DNA of 64,000 bases from Lachnospiraceae bacterium. GTDB taxonomy: Bacteria; Bacillota; Clostridia; Lachnospirales; Lachnospiraceae. The translations under genes were made by a program, and so were the position numbers. Below, piece by piece: positions 26,543-35,344 of this stretch (position 1 is its first letter; each line of letters opens with the position of its first letter). The stretch covers positions 1 through 64,000 of the forward strand of contig CAJSZQ010000024.1 of assembly GCA_910574185.1 (NCBI GenBank), given 5' to 3'. A model generated the notes under the pieces. That model did not search any database and was not told where the DNA came from. It saw only the letters and a program-made list of their open reading frames with translations.

Positions 26543-28186
26543 ATGAAAAGAAGATGGTTGGCAGCTTTGCTGGCGGCGACGCTGGCGTTTGGCAGTAGTG
26601 TGCCTGCGCTGGCGGCAGAGACAGATGGAGGCGCATTGAGGAATGAGGCGGGTGAGGACGAAAATCCGGTGGAAACAGCGGAGAATGAAGAGATTGTGGC
26701 AGCGGAGACGTTTTCTGAAATTGATGCGAATGGTCTTACATGGAATTTAGAAGGCGGGGTACTGACAATTTCTGGGAATGGAGTGATAGAAAATAATCCA
26801 GCGTTTATGAATTTGAAGGAAAAAGTCACTTCAATCGTCATTGAAGAAGGAATTACAGGAATAGGAAAAAGCGCTTTTGAACAATATTACTGCCTTGAAC
26901 AGATATCTATTCCAGAAAGCGTGAGGGAAATTGGGGAAGATGCATTTTTTTATGCGGACCGGTTAAGGTCTGTATCTCTTCCAAATGGATTGACAGAGAT
27001 AAAAGGCGGAACATTTGCTTATTGCCGTTATTTGGAAGAAATATCTATTCCTAATGATGTAACAAAGATAGGGGAAGGAGCATTTCTGAACTGTGGAGCG
27101 CTGGCTTCAATTTCTCTTCCGGAAAATGTAACAGAGATAGACGCGTATGCATTTAGCGGCAGTGGATTAACTTCAATTTCTATTCCAGAAAATACGATAG
27201 CGATAGGAATAGGAGCATTTGAGCATTGCACGAGCTTAACGAAGGTATCAATTCCAAAAGGAATTACAGAAATTCAATGTAATACATTTGCTTACTGTCA
27301 CAAACTTGGGAGAGTGACGATTCCGAATCATGTGACAAAGATTGCGGATATGGCCTTTTCGGACTGTGCGCAGTTATTGGAAATAACAATTCCGAACAGT
27401 GTGAAAAGTATTGGATATGCTGCGTTTTTGCGGTGTCAAAGCCTTCAGACAATTACATTTAAAGGCGATGCGCCAAAGATTATAAAGGAAGATGAATATT
27501 CCTATGATGAAGCGCCATTTGAAGGAGCGCTGGGTGCAACCGCCTACTACCCGGCTGGCAATCCAACCTATACGGAAGAAGTCAAAGCAGCGTATGGCTC
27601 AGGCCTGACGTGGGTTGCGAAGGAGATACCAAAGATGTCGTTTACAGACGTGAATGACATCGACTGGTATTATGATGCGGCGGATTTCGTATTTTCCAGA
27701 GGAATTATGACCGGAATGACTGACACCGAATTTGGCCCAGGCGTGAAATTGTCCCGCGCCCAGTTCGCAACCATTCTCTACCGCATGGAAGGAGAGCCGG
27801 AAGTAGCATATGACCCGGCAGCCTTTCCGGATGTAAGGGAAGGACAATTCTATACAGCTCCGGCAATGTGGGCGAAAAGCACCGGAGTAATATCCGGCTA
27901 TGAGGACGGACGCTTCGGCCCGGCGGATGAAATTACGAGAGAACAGATGGCAGTTATGATGTACCGTTATGCAACTATGTTAGGTTTGGATACATCGGCG
28001 GAAGGAGATATGAGCGGATTCCCGGACGCAGGACAAGTTAGCCCGTTTGCGGATAGAGAAGTGAAGTGGGCTGTTGGAGAAGGCTTAATTAAGGGCGACG
28101 GAGGAAATGTCAACCCACAGGGAACAGCGGAGCGTGCGCAGTGCGCAACGATTATTATGCGGTTTATGGAAGGTTATGGGCTGTAG
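26543..28186 (+). CDS. Leucine-rich-repeat surface protein with SLH anchor
   Basis: A 547-aa exported protein. The signal peptide ends around PALAAE (residue 24). Residues 60-340 hold about ten BspA-type LRR_5 repeats (SIPxxVTxIGxxAF), close to those of the protein at 8244. Three SLH domains fill residues about 365-547: FTDVNDIDWYYDAADFVFS, the FGPGVKLSRAQFATILYR core and ITREQMAVMMYRY. SLH domains hold proteins to pyruvylated cell-wall polymer. The ATG at 26543 follows AAAGGAG; an in-frame TTG at 26537 is rejected. Confidence 0.88.
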   Translation: MKRRWLAALLAATLAFGSSVPALAAETDGGALRNEAGEDENPVETAENEEIVAAETFSEIDANGLTWNLEGGVLTISGNGVIENNPAFMNLKEKVTSIVIEEGITGIGKSAFEQYYCLEQISIPESVREIGEDAFFYADRLRSVSLPNGLTEIKGGTFAYCRYLEEISIPNDVTKIGEGAFLNCGALASISLPENVTEIDAYAFSGSGLTSISIPENTIAIGIGAFEHCTSLTKVSIPKGITEIQCNTFAYCHKLGRVTIPNHVTKIADMAFSDCAQLLEITIPNSVKSIGYAAFLRCQSLQTITFKGDAPKIIKEDEYSYDEAPFEGALGATAYYPAGNPTYTEEVKAAYGSGLTWVAKEIPKMSFTDVNDIDWYYDAADFVFSRGIMTGMTDTEFGPGVKLSRAQFATILYRMEGEPEVAYDPAAFPDVREGQFYTAPAMWAKSTGVISGYEDGRFGPADEITREQMAVMMYRYATMLGLDTSAEGDMSGFPDAGQVSPFADREVKWAVGEGLIKGDGGNVNPQGTAERAQCATIIMRFMEGYGL

Positions 28187-28207
28187 AAAAAATTAAGAAT
28201 TAGATAA

Positions 28208-29260
28208 ATGAAAGGAAGATATAAATTGAGAAAAGTTAGAATCAGTATTACGGCAATAATGGTATTGTTTATTATGGCAATGATAGGATTTCCATCTAAA
28301 GCAGATGAGGGACGTCCTCTTGAAGTTCGTGTAAAATCGATGGGACAAATAGAGAGCGGAAAAGAAGCGACGCTTCAAATAAGTATATTCAACCGGTCGG
28401 AAAATACATATCCGGCAGAGGCATTAAGGGTTCAGCTTAGCAGTCAGGAGGGGATTCTGGAGGGATGGAGAATCGTTGAGAATGATGCCATCTATGAAAT
28501 AGAATCTGATAATTGGGGTTGGCAGGCAATAATCAGGAACGAATTGAAACCGAATGAGAAAATTTCATTTGAGATAAGTGGGATAGCCGAAGAAAAGTTT
28601 TATGTTGGGGATGATTTTATAACAACAATTTATGAAAAAGGACAGCACTACGATATGTGTTTAGGACAATGTGTTTATGTGCCAATGCTGTTTACGGATG
28701 TTTCGGAGGACGAATGGTTTTATGATTATGTGACAAGAGTATATAATCATAGAATTATGACAGGGCTAACGGAGACTACGTTTGGCCCGGTAGAGGAATT
28801 GTCCCGAGCCCAGTTTGCTACGATATTGTGGAGAGAAAGTGGGGAACCGGAAATGAATTATGAAGAGAGGTTCTCGGATGTGGCGGAAGGTCAATTTTAT
28901 ACGGCTGCCGTATTATGGGCACAGAGCGAAGGTGTGATTACCGGATACGAAGATGGCAGGTTCGGGCCTTCCGATTTGATTACCCGGGAACAGATGGCGA
29001 CAATGCTGTATCGGTATATGGTTAATTGCTGGCTGGAAGGAAATAAACCTGAGACTGTGGGAACAGATTTGTCTGTATTTCCAGACAGTGGGAATGTAAG
29101 TGAATTTTCGAGAGAAGCAATGAGCTGGGCAGTTGAAATTGGTCTGATTAAAGGAGACAATGGGAGAATAAATCCGCAAGATAATGCAAGCCGGGCGGTA
29201 TGTGCGACCATTATTGCAAGATTCAATAACTATATGAAGATGGGGACTACGGAAGAATAA
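28208..29260 (+). CDS. Secreted protein with three SLH domains
   Basis: A 350-aa exported protein: signal peptide (RISITAIMVLFIMAMIGFPS), a short beta-rich domain (about 30-160) with no recognised family, and three SLH domains (160-345; FTDVSEDEWFYDYVTRVYN, FGPVEELSRAQFATILWR, LITREQMATMLYRY). Its SLH sequence is the most divergent of the five neighbours, so it has not been homogenised with them. Attached to the cell wall outside. Confidence 0.85.
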   Translation: MKGRYKLRKVRISITAIMVLFIMAMIGFPSKADEGRPLEVRVKSMGQIESGKEATLQISIFNRSENTYPAEALRVQLSSQEGILEGWRIVENDAIYEIESDNWGWQAIIRNELKPNEKISFEISGIAEEKFYVGDDFITTIYEKGQHYDMCLGQCVYVPMLFTDVSEDEWFYDYVTRVYNHRIMTGLTETTFGPVEELSRAQFATILWRESGEPEMNYEERFSDVAEGQFYTAAVLWAQSEGVITGYEDGRFGPSDLITREQMATMLYRYMVNCWLEGNKPETVGTDLSVFPDSGNVSEFSREAMSWAVEIGLIKGDNGRINPQDNASRAVCATIIARFNNYMKMGTTEE

Positions 29261-29327
29261 GGGGCTATTGCCCTGTAACATAAAAATGTAACTATCCTCT
29301 ATCATGGAAAATAAGAAAGGTTATAAT

Positions 29328-30827
29328 ATGAAACAAAAAGCATTATTGGGTTTATTATTAGGAACTGTTTTTTGGATGGGAATCGGTAATATATCTTTGG
29401 CGGCAGAGGTTCCGGTTGATGAAGCGCATTTTCCAGATGCTGCTTTTCGGAGTTATGTATCTGAGAAGTTAGACGGCAATCACGACGGACAGCTGTCAGA
29501 GGAAGAACTGGCGTCTGTGACAGTGATATCCTTTGAGGAGGGGGATGCGGAAGGGTGTGAGTCTCTGGAAGGAATTAAGTATTTTAGAAATCTGGGAACA
29601 CTAAGATGTGAGAATAGGAAACTGAAGACATTAGATTTAAGCGGGATGAGTAAGTTCGGAGCTTTGTCTTGTTCTAATAATCAGCTTACAGAATTGAACC
29701 TAGAAGGCACCGTTAATTTTGTAGAACTATATTGTTCTAATAATCAATTGACCTCTTTGGAGATAGAAAGCCTGGAAGGAATGACCTTTTTATATTGTGG
29801 GAATAATCGACTGACTAATTTGAAATTGCAGGGAGATTGTTGGTGCTTAAGCTGCGATCATAATGAACTTCGGAGTCTTGACATATCTGGTTCTGTATGT
29901 TATTTAAACGCTCGCTTTAATTATATTACAGAACCCAGCGGCAATGTTGTAGGAGGGTTTGGGCTTGAAGAGATGTGGTCTCCAAGAAAATCATATACAT
30001 TCGTGGTAAATAATTCTGCGCAATTGCTTTCCAAAGAATTATTTGGTGATAACTTGGTGATGCAGGGAGTGCTTAGCCCAGGGAATGTATTTGACAATTT
30101 TGAATATACCTGGTTTGCTCCTTTGAAGCTGAAAGAATCAGAAGGAATACATTATTCTGAGGAAGACGGAGGATTTTATATGGATGATTTTTCCGGAAAT
30201 TCTTTGCATGCTGCATTTACCATGGAAAATACACGAAACGGTGATATAGAAACGATTCCAGTTGAAATCAAACGTGTCCCCTTTGCAGACGTGAACACTG
30301 GAGACTGGTATGCAGAGTCCGCCGCATTTGTGAACGAGCGGGGAATTATGACCGGAATGAACGATACTGAATTTGGTCCCGGCGTAAAGTTGTCCCGCGC
30401 CCAGTTCGCGACCATTCTCTACCGCATGGAAGGAGAACCGGAAGTAGCATATGACCCGGCAGCCTTTCCGGATGTAAGAGAAGGACAATTCTATACAGCT
30501 CCGGCAATGTGGGCGAAAAGCACCGGAATAATCTCTGGCTATGAGGACGGACGCTTCGGCCCGGCGGATGAGATAACCAGAGAGCAGATGGCGGTTATGA
30601 TGTACCGTTACGCAAATATGCGTGGTCTGGATATATCATCAGAGGGCGATATGAGTGGATTCCCGGATGCAGGACAGGTTAGTGCGTTTGCGGATAAGGA
30701 AGTAAAATGGGCCGTTGGAGCAGGCTTAATCAAAGGCGACGGAGGAAATGTCAATCCACAGGGAACAGCAGAGCGCGCTCAGTGTGCTACAATTATTATG
30801 CGGTTTCTGGAAAGTTATGGATTATAG
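29328..30827 (+). CDS. Internalin-like LRR protein with SLH anchor
   Basis: A 499-aa exported protein. After the signal peptide (to about 25) is an EF-hand-like loop LDGNHDGQLSEEEL (D49, N51, D53, Q55, E60). Short LRRs of the LYCSNNQLTxL type follow at residues 75-190, different from the BspA repeats. A beta domain leads to three SLH domains (about 325-499), nearly identical to those at 26543. The ATG at 29328 follows AAAGG; an earlier ATG at 29304 has no ribosome site. Confidence 0.85.
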   Translation: MKQKALLGLLLGTVFWMGIGNISLAAEVPVDEAHFPDAAFRSYVSEKLDGNHDGQLSEEELASVTVISFEEGDAEGCESLEGIKYFRNLGTLRCENRKLKTLDLSGMSKFGALSCSNNQLTELNLEGTVNFVELYCSNNQLTSLEIESLEGMTFLYCGNNRLTNLKLQGDCWCLSCDHNELRSLDISGSVCYLNARFNYITEPSGNVVGGFGLEEMWSPRKSYTFVVNNSAQLLSKELFGDNLVMQGVLSPGNVFDNFEYTWFAPLKLKESEGIHYSEEDGGFYMDDFSGNSLHAAFTMENTRNGDIETIPVEIKRVPFADVNTGDWYAESAAFVNERGIMTGMNDTEFGPGVKLSRAQFATILYRMEGEPEVAYDPAAFPDVREGQFYTAPAMWAKSTGIISGYEDGRFGPADEITREQMAVMMYRYANMRGLDISSEGDMSGFPDAGQVSAFADKEVKWAVGAGLIKGDGGNVNPQGTAERAQCATIIMRFLESYGL

Positions 30828-30850
30828 AAAAGCAGGAATTAATTAAAAAT

Positions 30851-30898
30851 ATCCTTTGCAGGCGAAGAACACACGACAATCTGCGCCTGCAGAGGATT
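30851..30898 (+). terminator. Hairpin after the SLH gene
   Basis: ATCCTTTGCAGGCG pairs with CGCCTGCAGAGGAT, followed by TTCTATT. A sequence-related hairpin follows the next SLH gene at 33081-33129. Confidence 0.6.
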
Positions 30899-30995
30899 TC
30901 TATTAGGAACAGGTAAAGATATTGGAAAAAGTAGATTAAGAAAAAACAGGTTAGTGGTATAAGATAAGAATTGGGAAAGGAGCGTATAAATTAAT

Positions 30996-32972
30996 ATGAC
31001 AAAAGTAAAAAGAACTACAGGAATTGCGCTGGCGGCAGTTCTATTCATTATGATAATGGCAGGAAATCCGGCATTGGTATCTGCAAGTGATAATTCTACA
31101 TATCGAATATCGACGGCAGAGGAACTGAAACAACTATTTTCTCAAATGACCAGTACAAAGGATTACACAGGCGCTACCGTTGAACTGCAGAAAGATATCG
31201 TGTTAGAGAAAACAGATAAATTCAACTGGGAACCCGCGGCTTATTTTAACGGGAATTTCAACGGCAACGGACACCGTATTGTGAATATAAGGAGCTATAA
31301 AGGAGGACTTTTTTCTGAGCTGGGAGAGCAGGCAGTTGTGGAGAATGTAATTCTTGAAGATATAGAGCTTATCATTGCCGACAGTATGGGAGGTATTGTA
31401 AAAAATAACAGTGGTTTGATAAAAAATTGCATGGTATCAGGAAAAGCGGAGTTTGACGGAGGGAATGAATTTGGCGGAATTGCCGGGAGAAATGAGACAG
31501 AGCAGGGAGTGATTGCTAACTGTGTAAATAAAATATCTATCACTGGAAACTATGGAAGAATTATTGCAGTAGGTGGAATTGCCGGAATTAACAGCTGGTG
31601 GATAGAAAATTGCTGTAATGCAGCGGAGGTTTCGCTTGAAGAAGGATATTCTAACGAAGTAGGAGGAATTGCCGGGAGGAATTACCGCTATATTGGCAAT
31701 TGCTATAATATAGGCAGGATTGCCGGGAATGAGCATCATCCGATTGCAGTAAATGTAGATGCTCAGGCTATTTTAAACTGTTATTATGAACCGGAGCTGT
31801 CCGGCTGCGGAAGCGATATGGCAGAGGATGGTGTCCAGCCTGTCAGAAAGTCAGAGATGAAGCAGGCTTCTTTTCTGAAGAAACTCAATGACGGTTTAAG
31901 AGAAATTTATTCCAATAACTGGGTTGCCGACAGCGCCGGGATAAACGGGGGCTTTCCGATACTGCAATGGCAGCAGAAGCGGATAGCCATGACAGGAATT
32001 TCAATAGATTTATCAGAAGTTACCCTAAAGGCCAATGAAACTGCCCTTATTAAGGTAAGCAGCGTGCCGAATAATGCCACAGAGGTTCCGTATAGAGAAT
32101 TTGTCTGGACGTCAAGCGATAGTTCTGTTGCCGAAATTGCAGGAAATGCGGGAGCTTATGGAGTACAAGGACGCATCACTGCAAAGAAAAGTGGAAATTG
32201 TATCGTCACTGTTAAGACAGAAGATGGAAAATATGCGGTTACATGCACTGTTCATGTGAAGGAAGCAGCGCCGTCTGTTCCGCCAGAAGTAACGCCGCCG
32301 GACAAAACACCTTCTGATTCAACAGATAATTCCCCGTCCGATTTACCTGATGCGGCTCCGCCGGACGGAGAACCGTCTAACCCATCGGGGGATTCTCCTA
32401 CAACCTCTGTGGATATGAAACATCCATTTGTAGACGTACATGAGGGAGACTGGTATCAACAGGCGGCAGGCTTTGTTTATTCAAAGGGGATTATGACCGG
32501 AATGAATGAAACAGAATTTGGCCCCAGCGTGAAGTTATCGAGAGGCCAGTTTGCTACGATTCTCTATCGGATGGAAAACGAGCCGGAGACCTGGTATGAT
32601 GCGGCGGCATTCCCGGATGTGAGCGACGGTCAGTTCTATACGGGTCCGGCAATGTGGGCGAAGGACTCCGGCGTTATTTCCGGTTATGATGACGGAAGAT
32701 TCGGACCGGCAGATGAAATCACCAGAGAGCAGATGGCGGTTATGATGTTCCGCTATGCGGATATGCTGGGACTGGATACGACGACCAGAGGAGATATGGG
32801 CGCTTTCCCAGACGCGGACCGGGTAAGTCCTTTTGCAGATGAAGCAGTCAAATGGGCCGTTGGAATGGGATTCATCAAAGGAGACGGAGGGTTGGTCAAT
32901 CCACAGGGAACTGCAGAACGCGCGCAGTGCGCAACCATTATTATGCGATTTATGGAAGGATATGAGCTGTAG
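30996..32972 (+). CDS. GLUG/Big2 surface protein with SLH anchor
   Basis: A 658-aa exported protein. Signal peptide to about 32. Residues 85-250 contain GLUG-like turns (GGIAGRNE, GGIAGINSW, GGIAGRNYR), as in adhesin beta-helices and IgA-peptidase relatives. A Big_2 Ig-like domain covers about 330-425 (ISIDLSEVTLKANETALIKV). A Pro/Ser/Asp-rich wall-spanning linker (425-465) leads to three SLH domains (470-658). Its last 480 bp are almost identical in DNA to the end of the gene at 33413. Likely an adhesin; ligand unknown. Confidence 0.85.
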   Translation: MTKVKRTTGIALAAVLFIMIMAGNPALVSASDNSTYRISTAEELKQLFSQMTSTKDYTGATVELQKDIVLEKTDKFNWEPAAYFNGNFNGNGHRIVNIRSYKGGLFSELGEQAVVENVILEDIELIIADSMGGIVKNNSGLIKNCMVSGKAEFDGGNEFGGIAGRNETEQGVIANCVNKISITGNYGRIIAVGGIAGINSWWIENCCNAAEVSLEEGYSNEVGGIAGRNYRYIGNCYNIGRIAGNEHHPIAVNVDAQAILNCYYEPELSGCGSDMAEDGVQPVRKSEMKQASFLKKLNDGLREIYSNNWVADSAGINGGFPILQWQQKRIAMTGISIDLSEVTLKANETALIKVSSVPNNATEVPYREFVWTSSDSSVAEIAGNAGAYGVQGRITAKKSGNCIVTVKTEDGKYAVTCTVHVKEAAPSVPPEVTPPDKTPSDSTDNSPSDLPDAAPPDGEPSNPSGDSPTTSVDMKHPFVDVHEGDWYQQAAGFVYSKGIMTGMNETEFGPSVKLSRGQFATILYRMENEPETWYDAAAFPDVSDGQFYTGPAMWAKDSGVISGYDDGRFGPADEITREQMAVMMFRYADMLGLDTTTRGDMGAFPDADRVSPFADEAVKWAVGMGFIKGDGGLVNPQGTAERAQCATIIMRFMEGYEL

Positions 32973-33080
32973 AGAAAAAAATAAGAAAAATAAAAGGAAA
33001 TGTCAACGGCGTGGAAAATCATGAAGTGGTGTAATATTTCCAAAGTTGGAAAGGAAGAAGGCCAATAAATATTGATATAT

Positions 33081-33129
33081 AATCCTCTGTGGGCGGAGTA
33101 AGTTGGAAAATCTGCGCCTATAGAGGATT
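33081..33129 (+). terminator. Hairpin after the GLUG/SLH gene
   Basis: AATCCTCTGTGGGCGGAG pairs with CTGCGCCTATAGAGGATT with a few mismatches, followed by TTCATT. Confidence 0.6.
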
Positions 33130-33204
33130 TTCATTATAAAAATGGCAGTGAAATAAAAACGGTAAGTAATTTATAGAGAATGAAAAACTGCAAAAATATT
33201 AGTC

Positions 33205-33231
33205 TTGATTTATACCGGGGGGGGGTATAAT
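33205..33231 (+). promoter_or_regulatory. Candidate phase-variable promoter with G9 spacer tract
   Basis: TTGATT (33205-33210) and a perfect TATAAT (33226-33231) are separated by 15 bp, nine of which are an uninterrupted G run (33217-33225). Adding two G would give the 17-bp optimum. It lies 182 bp upstream of the SLH gene at 33413. Confidence 0.55.
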
Positions 33232-33305
33232 GGATTCGAGATACAGAAGGTGTAGTTAAAAAATAAGATTTTACAGAATGCCCGTAATTTGAAAAGGAGG
33301 AGGTT

Positions 33306-33344
33306 ATGAATCATATGCAGTTAAGGGAAGGGTATGGGCTGTAA
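33306..33344 (+). other. 12-codon ORF, SLH-gene remnant or leader peptide
   Basis: An ATG after the strong site AAAAGGAGGAGG opens a 12-codon frame, MNHMQLREGYGL. Its end matches the C-terminus shared by the SLH neighbours (RFMEGYGL, RFMEGYEL). It may be what is left after a deletion between SLH paralogues, or a leader peptide. Confidence 0.5.
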
Positions 33345-33412
33345 AATAGTTTTGTATAACCGCGCTGTTTGTAAAATATTATCAGGATATAATTATACGG
33401 AGGATGAGACGA

Positions 33413-34840
33413 ATGAAAAACATGAAGATATGGAAATGTTTTCTGGCAGTTGGAATGTGTTCTGCCATGATGTTTTCAATGTCAGTGGATGCATTTGCCG
33501 CTGAGAATCAGGATACGATGGAAGTTGTTGCCGAGGCTGAAACAGGTGAAAAGGCAGAGGATGAAGAAGATTTTATGCCGGTAGTAGAACCGGTAACGAT
33601 TGAATATGTGCCAGGCGAAATGGCCGAGATTCCTGTCAAAAAGGGAAGCGATAAATATGAAATTAATCGTGTTCATGTTTCAAGTGTCGGGCAGGATTTG
33701 ACAGCAGTTGAAGATGGAGAATATGATGCTGAAAAAGGCGTTGTGCGTTTTAAAATGGCTGATGGGGTAGGCAGGTACTTAGATTTGCTGGAAGAGGGTG
33801 ACTATACTCTAAGTATATCTTTTTACGAACGGTTTGGAGGCGCGTTTTTTACAAGTACGGATGCTAAAATTCATGTAGGAATGGATAGTAAGTGGCCTGT
33901 ATTGAAGGGAACTTCTTATGTTACAGATGGGTCTGAGGATTTGGTGTATCAATTTGAAAATGGTACTGGATTATTTGAGTTAAAAGAAATTCTTTCTGTT
34001 GATTTTTCAGTTGATGCGATTGTAACCGACGGTGGAATCATACCGGAACTTACTTCAAGCAGACAGTTTAGCTATGATATAGAAAAAGGTACGGTAACAA
34101 TAAAAGGCAGCGCTCTTAGAGCTTATAATATCGGAGACAAGAAATTAACTGAAGACTGGTTATATTTGAGTTTTAAAGGGAAAACGGTAAACGACAATAT
34201 AATTTACGGTGCAAATTATGGAGTTGGAAATGGCGGCAGCGAGCCTAATGATGGAGACTGGCATCTTAAATGTGAGAAAATGCTGGGTCTGTCATTTACA
34301 GACGTGAATCCGGAAGACTGGTATTTTGATGCCGCGGGCTATGTATTTTCCAAAGGAATCATGACCGGAATGAATGAAACAGAATTTGGCCCCAGCGTGA
34401 AGTTATCGAGAGGCCAGTTTGCTACGATTCTCTATCGGATGGAAAACGAGCCGGAAGCCTGGTATGATGCGGCGGCATTCCCGGATGTGAGCGACGGTCA
34501 GTTCTATACGGGTCCGGCAATGTGGGCGAAGGACTCCGGCGTTATTTCCGGTTATGATGACGGAAGATTCGGACCGGCAGATGAAATCACCAGAGAGCAG
34601 ATGGCGGTTATGATGTTCCGCTATGCGGATATGCTGGGACTGGATACGACGACCAGAGGAGATATGGGTGCGTTCCCAGACGCGGACCGGGTAAGTCCTT
34701 TTGCAGACGAAGCGGTCAGATGGGCAGTTGGAATGGGATTCATCAAAGGAGACGGAGGGTTGGTCAATCCACAGGGAACTGCAGAACGCGCGCAGTGCGC
34801 AACCATTATTATGCGGTTTATGGAAGGATACGGATTGTAG
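33413..34840 (+). CDS. Secreted protein with SLH anchor behind the G-tract promoter
   Basis: A 475-aa exported protein: signal peptide ending at DAFAAE, a 250-residue domain of unknown family (about 45-290, beta-rich, with EPVTIEYVPGEMAEIPVKKG), then three SLH domains (about 295-475). The ATG at 33413 is chosen because GGAGG lies 9 bp upstream; an in-frame ATG at 33404 abuts that site. The SLH part is near-identical to that of the gene at 30996. Confidence 0.85.
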   Translation: MKNMKIWKCFLAVGMCSAMMFSMSVDAFAAENQDTMEVVAEAETGEKAEDEEDFMPVVEPVTIEYVPGEMAEIPVKKGSDKYEINRVHVSSVGQDLTAVEDGEYDAEKGVVRFKMADGVGRYLDLLEEGDYTLSISFYERFGGAFFTSTDAKIHVGMDSKWPVLKGTSYVTDGSEDLVYQFENGTGLFELKEILSVDFSVDAIVTDGGIIPELTSSRQFSYDIEKGTVTIKGSALRAYNIGDKKLTEDWLYLSFKGKTVNDNIIYGANYGVGNGGSEPNDGDWHLKCEKMLGLSFTDVNPEDWYFDAAGYVFSKGIMTGMNETEFGPSVKLSRGQFATILYRMENEPEAWYDAAAFPDVSDGQFYTGPAMWAKDSGVISGYDDGRFGPADEITREQMAVMMFRYADMLGLDTTTRGDMGAFPDADRVSPFADEAVRWAVGMGFIKGDGGLVNPQGTAERAQCATIIMRFMEGYGL

Positions 34841-34907
34841 GATTTTAATGGAAGAAGGGGCTGTTTTGAAAACGTAACTTAAATGCAGCCTAAAAATAAA
34901 CATTTTT

Positions 34908-34935
34908 AATAAGCTCGTCTTTTGGCGGGCTTATT
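34908..34935 (+). terminator. Terminator of the SLH cluster
   Basis: AATAAGCTCG pairs with CGGGCTTATT across an 8-nt loop, followed by CCCTTTTC. Confidence 0.7.
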
Positions 34936-34970
34936 CCCTTTTCATATCATATTCTGTTATTCGCGGCATT

Positions 34971-35209
34971 GTTACAGTTCACAGGTCATTTGGTAAACAG
35001 CGGGTTGAATCAGGAGCATGTCTCTGAGCAGACAGTTCAGGAGTGCTTTTCATGGAATTGAAATAGCAGCTTATGCAGACTTAGGCGCGAAGGCTTTCCT
35101 GAGCGGCTTAGTCTGCGTTAGCTGCCAGTTCAATGGAATGTTACTCCGTCTGCTTAGAGACATGCTCCTGATTCAACCCACGTCCGGCAGGCGATGTGTG
35201 AACAGTAAC
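34971..35209. repeat. 239-bp structured repeat, copy A
   Basis: It begins GTTACAGTTCACA and ends TGTGAACAGTAAC, so the ends pair. Inner arms GTTGAATCAGGAGCATGTCT and its complement near 35158-35177, and GCAGACTTAG/CTTAGTCTGC, make one long branched hairpin. A same-length copy with few differences lies at 60200-60438. No start-to-stop gene fits it; an overlapping 85-codon frame is not credible. Confidence 0.85.
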
Positions 35210-35344
35210 ACGCATTTTCTGGTTCAAAGCAGGCGTGTTTATTTTTATAGAATCAATATGAGAAATATGGTATAGTATTTTAAAATGGGATGTTTTGTAA
35301 TAGATTACATAATGTTCCGCCATAGAATCTAAAGAGGTATTGCA

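Noticed and set aside
35018-35275. 85-codon frame over the 239-bp repeat
   Set aside because: Lies on a palindromic repeat; translation has no family features and no ribosome site.
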